Shown piece by piece: positions 1-10,620 of a stretch of 64,000 nucleotides of DNA. Position numbers and translations under genes: made by a program. The DNA is from Balaenoptera acutorostrata. Taxonomy: Eukaryota > Chordata > Mammalia > Artiodactyla > Balaenopteridae. Within the stretch, counting starts at the first letter, position 1; the number at the start of each line of letters is the position of its first letter. The DNA lies in contig NC_080067.1 of NCBI RefSeq assembly GCF_949987535.1, forward strand, positions 64,104,405 to 64,168,404, written 5' to 3'. Below the pieces are notes generated by a model. It was not told the DNA's origin and did not search any database. It was given only the letters and a program-made list of their open reading frames with translations.

Positions 1-734
1 ACGCAAACCTTTTCATCAAGGGAAACCCTACTAGACGATGAATGCCTTGAAAGTAGGGACCATCTTACAAGCATTGTGAGTATGTTTTCCTCAGCCCAGC
101 CTGGGGTCAGAAGCACCTGTAGGGATTCAGTAAGTATCTGATGAATTAAATTAATCAGATCCTTCAGCAGGAACTTAAATCTTTCCAAGACAAAGTTACC
201 CCAAATTTCAAATTAGGTCAAATTATAAAAATGAGGTTTTATTGTGTTTCATGCACACTTTTGTGAGCACCATTCTTAACCCTGACAGCAAGTTTTACTG
301 TCAAGAGATAGGTCTCCCTTAAGATTTTAGTGCAGTGATTAAAACCCTCTCTTTCAAGATCTATGAAAAATTACAACATCCTATTTTAGGAGCAAGGATT
401 AAGGGCTATTGACTTTAGTCTCTTCTAGAAACACTTGTTCACTGATTTTTGTGGTCATTACTACAAACTCTATCTTGTCAGGGGACCTCAAAGTGACTGA
501 GATTTCAGAGAAACAATTCTTGACAAATGTGAGCTTTGAGAACTGCCCCCTTTTGGTCAGCTTTGGGTTCTGTGCTGCTTTTGATGAAGGTTACCGAAAT
601 TAAAGAAGCACCAAAGATGAGACTTGGTAGCCAAACTCTCTTCAGACTCATTAGTTTCTTTATCTTTCTAGGAAAGCAATGCTTTGAGGAGTATTTGTAA
701 ATGGGGAAGGGGGAAAAAGATGTCCTGAGCTCCT
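1..734. other. Unassigned non-coding sequence
   Basis: AT-rich sequence with no convincing exon, RNA gene or repeat that I recognise. The short open frames here have no protein-like features. Confidence 0.4.
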
Positions 735-880
735 ACTATGAATCAGGCATTGTATATACATTATTGCATTTGGTATCACAAAATTCCTATGAAGTAGGTA
801 TCCTTCATATTGCAGATGAAGAAACCAAAAGTTAAAATAATCACTCAAGGACTCACAGCTAATAAAAGATTGAACAGAAT
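735..880. repeat. Ancient MIR/L2-type repeat fragment
   Basis: The order of motifs (a 'gagctcctactatg'-like head, then 'gcagatgaagaaacc', then 'actcacagctaataa') follows the very widespread mammalian MIR/L2 core that carries a 'gatgaggaaactgag' segment followed by 'cacagctagtaa'. The copy is strongly diverged, so I leave the exact family open. Confidence 0.45.
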
Positions 881-1084
881 TTCTGAATTGTTTCTTTGCT
901 CTCATATATACTCTCTGCCCTCTCTCTGGCTCACTGTCTATTAGCAGAAACTATATTTCCCAGGTTCCTTTGTTGTGCCTTTTGGATGTATTCAGCCAAA
1001 GGGTAGGAGGGTTGGGACCTGGTGGAGAGGAAACTAAGTCCCCCAAGTTTATGATTAACTCTCTATCCAAAACTATATTCCCTT

Positions 1085-1708
1085 TCTTGTCCCGCCTCTG
1101 TTCCCCTCAGGATTGAGAAGTATTGAAGAAAAGAGGGGACTGAAACCAAGCAGGAACCTGTGAGGCCTTCCCAGGTACAAACACCCCTGTGCCTCCCTCC
1201 TCCCCCACTTCTTGTTTGACCTTTCCTGAGATCCAAAGAGCAGACTCAAGCAGTTAATGATTAGGACAGTAGAACCACAGGACTCCTAGTTCCACCTGAA
1301 GAGATACAGATAACAATCTGATGCATATCTTTGAGTTGTTCTGCAGAAACTAAGACCCCCACCCAGTGGAGGATGGTGCCTACATGTTGCCCGCAAACAC
1401 ACAGACCCCAGACTGGGTGGAACCAGAAGAATGATGATTAAGATTCCCCAAACATCATTCTGTTACCTCACCACCAACCAATCAGAAGAAAGTCCATGAA
1501 CTGATTACACACCCTGCAACTCTCACGCCTAAATTGTCTTTAAAAACCCTTCCCTAAGAGCCATCAGCGTCTTCTGAGCATTAGCTGCCTATTCTCCTTG
1601 CTTGGTGCCCTGCAAATAAACGCCATATTTTCCTTCACCACAGCCTGGTGTCAGTAGATTGGCTTTGCTGCATGTTGGGTGAGTGAACCCAAGTTCGGTT
1701 CAGTAACA
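1085..1708 (+). mobile_element. Probable solo LTR of an endogenous retrovirus
   Basis: The segment has the layout of a class I ERV long terminal repeat: a CCAAT box near 1478, a TATA-like 'ctttaaaaac' near 1537-1546, a polyadenylation signal AATAAA at 1615-1620, a GT-rich stretch after it, and a terminal CA at 1707-1708. No primer-binding site or internal retroviral gene follows, so it appears to be a solo LTR left by recombination. The 5' edge is approximate and no target duplication was found. The family is not assigned. Confidence 0.5.
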
Positions 1709-2020
1709 GAGACTAGGAGGCCACAGAAAAGTAGACAGGATAGTCCTACTCCTTCCTTTGCCTAGGCTAACCTTTCCAGAAGCAGCTCCAGCTCCTTGGT
1801 GGCTCCAGGTCTAATGGGTCTAGCTATAGTTCTAGCTCCCATTAGATGGCCTCAGTTTGGGGCTCTGATAATCCACCTCCTCCCTGCCGCTTTAGTCTTA
1901 GGGGTTGCTGCTTCTTGTTCTTGCAAATCTCTAACTTGCCTGCCCTGCCCCCTTTCCCATCAGCTTCTCAGCCCTTTCATCAACTGTATGAACAATATTC
2001 TGCATGAAAACTCTAGCATT

Positions 2021-2143
2021 AAAAAAAAAAAAAAGGAAGGAAGGAAGGGAAGGAGGGAGGGAGGGAGGGAGGAAGGAAAGAAGGGAGGGAGGGAGGGAGG
2101 GAGGGAGGAAGGGAGGAAGGGAGGAAGGGAGGAAGGGAGGAAA
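2021..2143 (+). repeat. Poly(A) followed by a (GGAA/GGGA)n microsatellite
   Basis: Fourteen A residues run directly into about 110 bases built from GGAA and GGGA units. The A-run followed by a purine microsatellite is typical of an expanded retroposon tail, but I cannot identify a SINE upstream. The repeat creates spurious open frames rich in Lys, Arg, Glu and Gly that are not genes. Confidence 0.9.
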
Positions 2144-2362
2144 CAGCTGGATTGGTTTCTCTGTTCTTAATTCATCCTTGACTGATAAAGATTGAATCTG
2201 AATCTGTTTGATCCCCTTGCACGGCCAACAGAAAGGTGATTTTTCTTAAGATAATGAGTGGTCCCATATTAACATGTAACAAGAATTTCTGTCTCTGACT
2301 CCATTTCATATATCCCAAGACTAACCAATGTCTTGTCACTATTTAAAACTATTTTAAAATAG

Positions 2363-2428
2363 TTTTTTTTTAACATCTTTATTGGGGTATAATTGCTTTA
2401 CAATGGTGTGTTAGTTTCTGCTTTTTAT
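2363..2428 (-). mobile_element. Short L1 3'-end fragment
   Basis: A T-run followed by 'aacatctttattgggg' and 'caatggtgtgttag' is the reverse complement of the terminal 3' UTR of a cetartiodactyl L1. The same ending recurs at 5285-5340 and, in sense, at 24250-24300. Only about 65 bases are kept. Confidence 0.8.
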
Positions 2429-2433
2429 GTAAC

Positions 2434-3004
2434 TGGAAACTATTACTGATGCAGCTATGTTCAAGATGTTTGTATATAAGTTAGTTACTGAAGTGTGGGC
2501 TGGATTTTGGCAGAGAAACATATGGAGCCCAAAAAGTATACCACGTAACCATGGATTTTAATGTTTTATTAAGACTCATTTCCCTTTGGCCACCAGTCCT
2601 GCAATTTGTCATACTGTCAGATGCTGAACTTAAAGCTTTTGCTACATGTTTTGAAAAAGGAGACTGAACATTTGCAATTGTCTAACCCACAAGCAATCTA
2701 AACTATGTTCTCCAGGCTTTAGAATGCTTTCAGGCAAGTGAAGATGCTCCTTTTCCTGAACTGTATATTATAACCAATTTGTTGAATGAGCCAAACTCAG
2801 GAGTGTGCCAGTAGAAACCAACCTATTTTTCTTCCCTTTTTCTTCAAGTCATTCAGCAACCTGGTTTCCCCTCACGATTAGGATAATATGTCCCCCAAGT
2901 CCCATAGCTTCTTTAATCACTCTTATATGATACACAGATACTTCCTTTGTTTTCATCTTAAAAAGCCCACTCAATGCACCCCAAGCCTAATTAACCACAA
3001 AATC
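2434..3004. other. Unassigned non-coding sequence
   Basis: AT-rich sequence; I recognise no gene or repeat. Confidence 0.35.
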
Positions 3005-3230
3005 CTTCCATTAATTAATTTAACGACTATTTACCAAACACCTATTTACCTGGTAGTATTCTAGGTTCTGTAGTTATAGCAGTAAATAAATCAGACAGAA
3101 AACCTTCCTCTCATGCAGTTCATGTTCTGGTGGGGAGATAGACAATACACATGAAAAGTAAGCAAAATATAGAGCATGCTAATGATAAGTGCTAAGAGGG
3201 CTGAATTTTATTGATAGATAGGTTGGTGAT
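3005..3230 (+). repeat. Ancient dispersed repeat (L2-like)
   Basis: The succession 'ctaggttctgtagttatagcagtaaa', 'catgcagttcatgttctgg' and 'gacaatacacatgaaa' follows a common old mammalian repeat ('ctaggcactggggatacagc', then 'catggagcttacattctag'). Diverged relatives are seen near 13130, 43980 and 60960. I call it L2-like and do not assign a subfamily. Confidence 0.45.
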
Positions 3231-3259
3231 GATAAGGGGGCTTTTCAAAGTTTTCAATA

Positions 3260-3564
3260 CCTCACTCCCAGCTGATGACCTTGCTTTCTATTTGCCTGAG
3301 AAAATTGAAGGAATCAGGTGAGAACTTTTACAAACTCCCATCACTGCATCAACCCACCTATCAACATCTATGCCCATATACTCTGCCTTCTCACCTGTTA
3401 ATTTGGAAGAACTATCGACACTCCTAGATAAATCCAACCCCTCCACTTGTGCACCAGATCCAATCCCCTCTGCTGACTCGAGAACACTGCTTAGTCACTC
3501 TCCTCTCTCTTTCCTGTGTCATCAATTTTCTCTTGCTCAGTGGCATGCAAACATCTCTCATCTT
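3260..3564 (+). mobile_element. Ancient LINE fragment, part 1 (CR1/L2/L3-like)
   Basis: The plus strand encodes, with breaks, a peptide containing 'EELSTLLDKSNPSTCAPDPIP', which resembles the conserved 'STCxxDPIPS' block that precedes the reverse transcriptase in CR1/L2-clade LINEs. The same ancient sequence resumes at 3879 after a SINE and again at 7951 after a nested L1. The clade assignment is inference from the motif. Confidence 0.5.
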
Positions 3565-3578
3565 AAAAATCCTCTTAG
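3565..3578 (+). repeat. Left target-site duplication of the 3579 SINE
   Basis: The 14-base word 'aaaaatcctcttag' is repeated exactly at 3865-3878 on the other side of the SINE. Confidence 0.95.
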
Positions 3579-3864
3579 GACTTCCCTGGTGGCGCAGTGG
3601 TTGAGAATCTGCCTGCCAATGCAGGGGACACGGGTTCGAGCCCTGGTCTGGGAAGATCCCACATGCCGCGGAGCAACTGGGCCCGTGAGCCACAACTACT
3701 GAGCCTGCGCATCTGGAGCCTGTGCTCCGCAACAAGAGAGGCCGCGATAGTGAGAGGCCCGCGCACCGCGATGAAGAGTGGCCCCCGCTTGCCACAACTA
3801 GAGAAAGCCCTCACACAGAAACGAAGACCCAACACAGCCAAAAATAAATAAATTAATTTAAAAA
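3579..3864 (+). mobile_element. CHR-type tRNA-derived SINE
   Basis: The head 'cttccctggtggcgcagtgg' and the RNA polymerase III B-box GGTTCGAGCCC at 3633-3643 mark a tRNA-derived SINE. The body and the A-rich 'aaaataaataaatt' tail match the CHR SINE of cetaceans and hippos. It is essentially full length and is bounded by a perfect 14-bp target-site duplication. It interrupts an ancient LINE. The tRNA-like head is retroposon sequence and not a tRNA gene. The element is the best lineage marker in the window. Confidence 0.93.
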
Positions 3865-3878
3865 AAAAATCCTCTTAG
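3865..3878 (+). repeat. Right target-site duplication of the 3579 SINE
   Basis: Exact copy of 3565-3578. Confidence 0.95.
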
Positions 3879-4363
3879 AGTTCAGTACTGCCTCCAGCAA
3901 CCACCCCATTTTCTTTTAGAGCAAAACTCTTCCTTTCCTTGTCTATTCTCTCTACCCTCAATGACTCTTCCCCTGTTCTCTTTAGAGTCTGTTCAAATTA
4001 GGCTTTTCTTCCCACCCCTTCACTGATATTGAAAGGTCAACAACAATCTCCATGTTGCTAAATACAGTGGTTATTCGTCCATCCTCATCTTGCTTCTTCT
4101 TCACCACCATTTTACGAAGGCCATCAGTCCACCTCACTGAAACACATTCTTCACTTGACTTCCAGGACACACTAGCCTGGTTTTCCTTCCCTATTTCTGG
4201 AAGCACCTTCTTAATCTCCTTTATGTTTTCTCCTCATCAACCCATCTAAACACTGGAAGGCCCCATGTCTCAGTCTTTGAACCTCCCTTTTTTTCTATCT
4301 AGCCTAGGCTAGGTCTCATCTAGCCTCCCACTAATATCCAGAAGACTCCCAAATCCATATCTC
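3879..4363 (+). mobile_element. Ancient LINE fragment, part 2
   Basis: This continues the element interrupted by the SINE. It reads in a degenerate protein-like way on the plus strand. It is interrupted again at 4379 by an antisense L1 and resumes at 7951. Breaks in every frame mark it as a relic. Confidence 0.5.
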
Positions 4364-4378
4364 CAGCCTTAAATTTTA
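4364..4378 (+). repeat. Left target-site duplication of the old L1
   Basis: 'cagccttaaatttta' recurs with one mismatch ('cagccttaaacttta') at 7936-7950, on the far side of the composite L1. Confidence 0.8.
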
Positions 4379-5119
4379 TTTTATTTTATTTATTTTGGGG
4401 GAAGTAAATTTTTCTCATTTTTACTTATATTTTCCCCAGATTTATTGAAATATAATTGACAAATAAAATTACATAAATTTAAGGTATACAACATAATTTG
4501 ATATATGCATATTGTGAAATGACCACCAGAATAAAATTAGTTAACACATTCATTACCTTACATAGTTACCTTTTTCTGTGTGTATGGTGAGATCATCTTA
4601 AGATTTACTCTCTTATTAGATTTCAAGTATACAATATAGTATTATTAACTATAGTCACCATGCTGTACATTAGATCCCCAGAACTTACTCATCTTATAAC
4701 TGAATGCTTATACCCTTTGACCAACATCTTCCCATTTCCCTCAGCCCCCAGACCCTGTCAACAACCATTCTATACTGTTTCTATAAGTTTGGTTTTTTTT
4801 TAGATTCCCCATATAAATGAGCATACAGAATTTGTCTTTCTCTGTCTCTTATTTCACTTAGCATAATGCCTTCAAGTTTCATCCATATTGTTGCTAGTAG
4901 CTGGATTTCCTTCCTTTTTATGGCCTTTTAGTTTGATGGAGTCCCACTTATTTATTTTTGCTATTGTTGCATTTGCCAAGACCCACGTCAAGGAGATTTT
5001 TCCCTAAGTTTTCTTCCACTTTTATGGTTTCAGTCCTTAATGCATTTTGAGTTAATTTATGTGCATGGTGTAAGATAATGGTTCAGTTTCATTCTTTTGC
5101 ATGTGGATATTCAGTCTTC

Positions 5120-5134
5120 CCAACACCATTTATT
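5120..5134 (+). repeat. Left target-site duplication of the younger nested L1
   Basis: 'ccaacaccatttatt' occurs here and again, exactly, at 6604-6618. It is part of the old L1 that was split. Confidence 0.9.
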
Positions 5135-5151
5135 ATTTATTTTTCTGAAGA

Positions 5152-5159
5152 TTTAGTAT

Positions 5160-5190
<31 letters not shown>
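5152..5190 (+). repeat. (TTTA)n tract
   Basis: About nine TTTA units. On the minus strand this is an A-rich tail, (TAAA)n, adjoining the target-site duplication. Confidence 0.9.
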
Positions 5191-5265
5191 TATTTTTGCC
5201 ATTGAAATTAACATACCTTTTGATCCCTTAATTCCATTTGTGGCATTAAAATAATAATGTAAATT
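5191..5265 (-). other. Possible 3'-transduced flank of the nested L1
   Basis: This short non-L1-3'-UTR sequence lies between two A-rich tracts (minus strand) at the 3' end of the nested L1 and inside its target-site duplication. A read-through transcript of a source L1, polyadenylated at a downstream signal, would leave exactly this arrangement. An independent small insertion or microsatellite drift is the alternative. Confidence 0.45.
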
Positions 5266-6603
5266 TTATTTTATTTATTTAATTTTTTAAAACATCTTTA
5301 TTGGAGTATAATTGCTTTACAATGGTGTGTTAGTTTCTGCTTTATAACAAAGTGAATCAGCTATATGTATACATATATCCATATATCCCCTCCCTCTTGC
5401 GTCTCCCTCCCACCCTCCCTTTCCCACCCCTCTAGGTGGTCACAAAGCACCGAGCTGATCTCCCTGTGCTATGCAGCTGCTTCCCACTAGCTATTTTACA
5501 TTTGGTAGTGTATATATGTCAATGCCACTCTCTCACTTCGTCCCAGCTTACCCTTCCCCCTCCCTGTGTCCTCAAGTCCATTCTCTATGTCTGTGTCTTT
5601 ATTCCTGTCCTGTCCCTAGGTTCTTCAAAACCACTTTTTTTTTTTTAGATTCCATATATATGTGTTAGCATATGGTATTTGTCGTTCTCTTTCTGACTTA
5701 CTTCACTCTGTATGACAGTCTCTAGGTCCATCCACCTCACTACAAATAACTCAATTTCGTTTCTTTTTATGGCTCAGTAATGTTCCATTGTATATATGTG
5801 TCACATCTTCTTTATCCATTCATCTGTCGATGGACACTTAGGTTGCTTCCATGTCCTGGCTATTATAAATAGAGCTGCAATGAACATTGTGGTACATGAC
5901 TCTTTTTGAATTATGGTTTTCTCAGGGTATATGCCCAGTAGTGGGAGCGCTGGGGCATATGGTAGTTCTATTTTTAGTGTTTTAAGGAAACTCCATACTG
6001 TTCTCCATAGTGGCTGTATCAATTTACATTCCCACCAACAGTGCAAGAGGGTTCCGTTTTCTCCACAAACTCTCTAGCATCTATGGTTTGTAGATTTTTT
6101 GATGATGGCCATTCTGACTGGTGTGAGGTGATATCTCATTGTAGTTTTGATTTGCATTTCTCTAATGATTAGTAATGTTGAGCATCCTTTCATGTGTTTG
6201 TTGGCAATCTGTATATCTTCTTTGGAGAAATGTCTATTTAGGTCTTCTGCCCATTTTGGATTGGGTTTTTTGTTTTTTTGATATTGAGCTGCATGAGCTG
6301 CTTGTAAATTTTGGAGATTAATACTTTGTCAGTTGCTTAATTTGCAAATATTTTCTCCCATTCTGAGTGTTGTCTTTTTGTCCTGTTTATGTTTTCCTTT
6401 GCTGTGCAAAAGTTTTTAAGTTTCATTAGGTCCCATTTGCTTATTTTTGTTTTTATTTCTCTTTCTCTAGCAGGTGGGTCAAAAAGGATCTTGCTGTGAT
6501 TTATGTCAAAGAGTGTTCTGCCTATGTTTTCCTCTAAGAGTTTTATAGTGTCTGGCCTTACATTTAGGTCTTTAGTCCATTTTGAGTTTATTTTTGTGTA
6601 TGG

Positions 6604-6618
6604 CCAACACCATTTATT
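6604..6618 (+). repeat. Right target-site duplication of the younger nested L1
   Basis: Exact copy of 5120-5134. Confidence 0.9.
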
Positions 6619-6763
6619 GAAGATAAACTCCTTTCTCCATTGTGAGTTCCTGACACACTTTCAAAGATGCTGACCATACATGCATGTGTTTATTTCTGGG
6701 CTCTCTATTCTGTTCCATTGGTCTATGTTTCTGTTTTTAGGCCAATCCAATATTGTTTTGACA

Positions 6764-7270
6764 CAGATTTTCCTTGACTCATGATGGGGTTACTTCCTAA
6801 ATAACTTTTCCCAATAATATTTTCGTTGTAAGTTGAAAATATTGTTAATTGAAAATGATTTAACACACCTAACCTACCAAACATCATAACTTAACCTAAC
6901 CTATCTTAAATGTGCTCAGAACACTTACATTAGCCTACATGGGCAAAATCATCTAACACAAAACCTATTTTATAATAAGGTGTTCAATATCTCATGCAAT
7001 TTAGTGAATACTATACTGAAAGTGAAAAACAGAATGGTTGTATGGGTACAGAATGGCTGTAACTGTATTGGTTGTTTACCATGATGATCAAGTGGCTGAC
7101 TGGGAGCTGCCCAGCATCACGAGAGAGTATGCTACTACATTTTGCTAGCCTGGGAAAAGATCAAAATTCAAAGTTCAAAGTATGGTTTCTACTGAATGCA
7201 TATTGCTTTCTCGCCATTGTAAAGTTGAAAAATCCTAAGTCAGACCATGGTAAGTCAGAGACCACTTGTT
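6764..7270. mobile_element. Tigger/pogo-like non-autonomous DNA transposon
   Basis: The ends form diverged inverted repeats: 'cctTGACTcaTGATGGgg' near 6776 against 'CCATGgtAAGTCAgag' near 7245. The interior, with 'cacacctaacctacc' and 'aacagaatggttgtatgg', matches an old mammalian Tigger-type MER element that I recognise but cannot name with certainty. It splits old L1 sequence at a TA-like site. No transposase frame is present. Confidence 0.65.
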
Positions 7271-7935
7271 CTATGGCTTTGTAATATAGTTTGAAATTAG
7301 GAAGTGAGATACCACCAAGCTCTGTTTTTTCTTTCTCAAGATTGTTTTGGTTATTCAGGATCTGTTTTGGTTCCATGCAAATTTAGGGTTGTTTTTTCTA
7401 TTTCTGTGAAAAATTCCATTGGAATTTTTATTATGCAGTGCATTGAATCTGTAGATGGCTTTGGGCAGTGTGAACATTTTAATAATATTAATTCTTCTAA
7501 TCCATGAACATGGGATATTTTTCCATTTTTGTTTCTTCTTCCATTTCTTTCATCAATGTCTTACAGATTTCAATATAGAGATTTTTCACCTCCTTGGTTA
7601 AATTTATTCCTAAGTATTTTATTGTTTTTGATTCTATTGTAAACAGGATTTTTAAAAACTTCTTTTTCAGATAGTTTGTTGTTAGTATATAGAAACACAA
7701 CTGATTTTTGCATGTTGATTTTGTATCCTGTAGCTTTACTGAATTTGTTTATTATTTCTAGCAGTTTTCTGGGTAGTCTTTAGGACTTCATATATATAAG
7801 ATCATGTTATCTGCAAAGAGAGACAATTTAACCTCTTTATTTCCAATTTGTATGCCTTTTATTTCTCTTGCTTAAATGCTCTGACTAGGACTTCCAATAC
7901 TCTGCTGAATAGAAGTGGTGAGAGTGGGCACCCTT

Positions 7936-7950
7936 CAGCCTTAAACTTTA
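7936..7950 (+). repeat. Right target-site duplication of the old L1
   Basis: Matches 4364-4378 at 14 of 15 bases. Confidence 0.8.
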
Positions 7951-8095
7951 GATTCATAAATCCAACTCCTTATTCAACATCTCCACCCGAATTCCCAACT
8001 GACATCTCAAAATTAACATGTCTACCTCAGAGTTCCCTTTTCCATCCCAAAATGTTCCAATTAAAGTTTTCCTCTCACCTTAGTGTAGGCCTCCT
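7951..8095 (+). mobile_element. Ancient LINE fragment, part 3
   Basis: The ancient LINE interrupted at 4363 resumes here ('gattcataaatccaactcc', then 'caactgacatctcaaa'), with the phrase order of the same old repeat. No intact reading frame remains. Confidence 0.5.
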
Positions 8096-9599
8096 TGTGA
8101 GGAGGAAATGATATAGTTGGCATATTTTCTTTCCTCATTCTACTTCCTCCCCACTCTCCAGTTCCACTCCAGGATAGAACAAGGGAGGGAGGAGAGGAAA
8201 AGTGGCGGGAAAGACCCTCCCTGACCATCATGTATCTCTTGCTCTGTAATCTGAAAATTTAGTACAGTATTTTATAATACATTTTCAAAAAGAAAATGAA
8301 TTAGGAGATAGAAGATGAGAAACAGAGGAACCAGCCAATAAGTTATTGCCACAACTCATGTGAGAAATAATGGTAGCCCAAACTAAGGAATAGTCATAGG
8401 AAGGGAAAAAAGTGGACAGGATGGTGAAGTTTTCAGGCAGTAAATTAGCCAGAAGTTGATGGTTGATTGGAAGTAACGAGTGGAGTGGGAAAAGTCAGAA
8501 TGATTTTTAGGTTCTAACTTTGGAGTCTGGGTGGATACTAGTGACACTGAGATACAGAATACATGGAAAGCACACAATTTTGGAGAAAGAGGAATAAATG
8601 GTTCAATTTCAGTCATATTGCAAGCTCATGTCTAATTGATACAAGAAGAAACTGGAGAAAGTGTTCATGTAATTTAAATACAGATGATAATTTTTAAAAA
8701 TATGAGAGAGTATGTCTGCACAATAACATGGTTGGAGGGCCGGAACTTTGCACTGAACCAAACTAAGGACCATCAAATATAGAGTACCTCTGTTTCCTAC
8801 TCCTGATGGAAGAAACACACTTGAAACAAAAATACACACCATTATAATCATTATATAGCTGGGGGGAAAAGGAAATGGGCTGGTTGGCATAATATTTTGC
8901 TGTAGAAATAAAGATATGGGTGGTCTGCCCACGATCACAACCTTTTAAGACCTACATTGGGTTTAATGCCTTTCTGTAATCCAAACCCTTGCATAAACCT
9001 GCCATCTTTTCCTTATAAATTCTACCCACTCCAATCCCAACCCCCACAACTTACTTCCAAAGAAAATGGTATGCATTTAGGGCAGTCAGTGAATAACAGC
9101 AAAAGTAATACCGGTGAGTCTTCCTGACAACAGCAGTTTTGGAGGCTTTAGGGCCAGTGAAGCCACAGGGAAGCTGAGTTGGAGACAGCTTTGGATAATG
9201 AATCATTATCAAAAGTGTGAGCTAAATTCTAATTGCAGAATCCTTATTATTGTGATGTTACAACAATCCAAAAAGAACACAGCTGGATTCTCAGATGACA
9301 GGTGGAGCTTACAATTTCTGGCTGAAGACAGTTCAATTTTTCATTTATAAATTGTGCAAATTTGATGTGGACATCACTGTAAGAGGATACATGTGGAACC
9401 CCACTAGGTTATTATTACAGTGACTTTTTTCTGGCAGTAAGATTCACTTTATCATCAGAATTTTACAGCATATGGAGACCCTCTATAGGGAACCCTCTCC
9501 ACACACAGAAACTTTCTGGAATTTGATTAGTTTAATTTACTTAAAGTTCAGCTTTTAGATTTATGGTAAACAATACCAGCATTAAAACCCTACAATTTG
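8096..9599. other. Unassigned non-coding sequence
   Basis: AT-rich sequence with no gene or RNA that I can support. The stretch 8380-8640 may be a very old dispersed repeat, but I cannot place it. A short open segment with splice-like borders at 9055-9123 is discussed and rejected elsewhere. Confidence 0.35.
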
Positions 9600-9850
9600 A
9601 CCGCAGCCTACATTTACAGTCTTAACTCTTTACTTATCTTCCTCAAACTCACACTTCAGGTGAAATGTTCTGCTTACTGCCCTCTGACCCTGGATTGCAT
9701 TTTCCTTACCCCATTCTGGTCTTCTTTGCTGAGCTCTTTGAAATCCAGCTCAACATCCTGACTCTTCTTCCATAAAACCTTGCTTGACTCTATAGTTTGA
9801 AGTGATTCTCACTCCTTCTGAATTCCTATAACAAATAGAGTAATTTATGG
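9600..9850 (+). mobile_element. L2 LINE 3'-end relic
   Basis: The motif order 'cagctcaacatcctgactc', 'cataaaaccttgcttgac', then 'cactccttctgaattcc' follows the L2 3' end ('cttaaatgtcacctcc', 'gaagccttccctgac'). Strongly diverged. Confidence 0.5.
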
Positions 9851-9959
9851 GAAATTTTTGTAAATAGTAACACACTTAAAAAATGTTTTATATATTGTTA
9901 TGACCCTTAGTGTCTCACAATTCTATTGGGAATTATTTTTCTGTTTATGAACTTTTATT

Positions 9960-10620
9960 CACCTGTGTTTCAGGGGAGCCCAAGACTACCGTCAGGTTTA
10001 ATGACTTACCAGAAGAACTCAGAACTCAGTAAAGCTGTTATATTCATGGATAAAATTTATTACAGTGAAAGGATACAGATTAAAATCAGCAAAAGATGCA
10101 TAGAACAGAGTCCTGGAGAAACCAGGTGCAAGTTAGCCTCTCCCATTAAAGTTGTACAGACAGCACTTAATTCTCCCAGTAACAACGTGTATGATGTATA
10201 TTGTCAACCAGAGAAGCTCACTAGAACCTTGCTGTCCTAGGTTTTTATTGGGGGTTAGTACATAGGCACTCCATGCTTACATGACTATAAGTCTCCAACG
10301 TCTCCCCCACCCCCCAGAGGTCAAATTGACACAGCATGGCCCAGCGTCGCAGGAGAACAAAAACGGGTATTCGCTGTAAATTTCATTGTTAGCATGAACT
10401 ATCTTGTATAGCCCAAGGTCTCAGGTATACAAAGATACTCTTTTCAGACAAAACATTCAAAGGGCTCAGAGATTGTCTCCCATGAGCTAGTCAAGGGCCA
10501 GTGCTTTCTCTGGAATGTGCAAGATTTGAACATGCCAAGCCCACTGGCTATATACCTTGTTTGGTAATATTCAGCTGTCCAACCATATTTTATGATTCTT
10601 GGGTGTCAGTGTAGAACAGG
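9960..10620 (-). repeat. Ancient LTR-like repeat, family not assigned
   Basis: The run 'gtcaggtttaatgactt', 'ttacagtgaaaggatacag', 'gtttttattgggggtt' recalls an old mammalian LTR read in reverse, where the minus strand would carry AATAAA inside 'aacccccaataaaaacc' near 10240. The open frame over 9926-10240 lies in this repeat and is not a gene. Confidence 0.4.

Larger units (their letters stand above)
5135..6603 (-). mobile_element. Younger, 5'-truncated L1 nested in the old L1
   Basis: The reverse complement carries the C-terminal third of ORF2, including the CCHC region near 6000-6060, followed by the 3' UTR that ends in 'actccaataaagatgtt'. The element is 5' truncated and bracketed by a perfect 15-bp duplication. 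Between the L1 3' end (about 5285) and the left duplication lie a first A/T tail, about 75 bases of other sequence, and a second (TTTA)n tract. This is the layout expected of a 3' transduction. Confidence 0.85.
4379..7935 (-). mobile_element. Old L1 (L1M-like), antisense, with two later insertions
   Basis: The reverse complement is an old L1 3' end and part of ORF2. Its own sequence occupies 4379-5134, 6604-6763 and 7271-7935. The two gaps hold a younger L1 (5135-6603) and a DNA transposon (6764-7270). The 3' UTR is unlike the younger families in this window. The reverse transcriptase and C-terminal regions are full of stops. A 14-of-15 target-site duplication (4364-4378 and 7936-7950) brackets the composite, so these pieces came from a single insertion event, which lies inside an ancient LINE. 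Confidence 0.8.

Noticed and set aside
1796..2170. 124-codon plus-strand open frame
   Set aside because: Its second half is translation of the GGAA/GGGA microsatellite, and the first half has no protein-like features.
3579..3650. tRNA-like head with A and B boxes
   Set aside because: It is the tRNA-derived head of a SINE with tail and target-site duplication, not a tRNA gene. The same holds at 62200.
9055..9123. 69-base minus-strand segment with an acceptor-like 'tgttgtcag' and a donor 'gtaagt', open for 23 codons
   Set aside because: Short open segments with such borders are frequent by chance. The peptide is simple and nothing links it to the exon at 37101.
9926..10240. 104-codon plus-strand open frame
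   Set aside because: It falls in an old LTR-like repeat and has no splice or protein signature.
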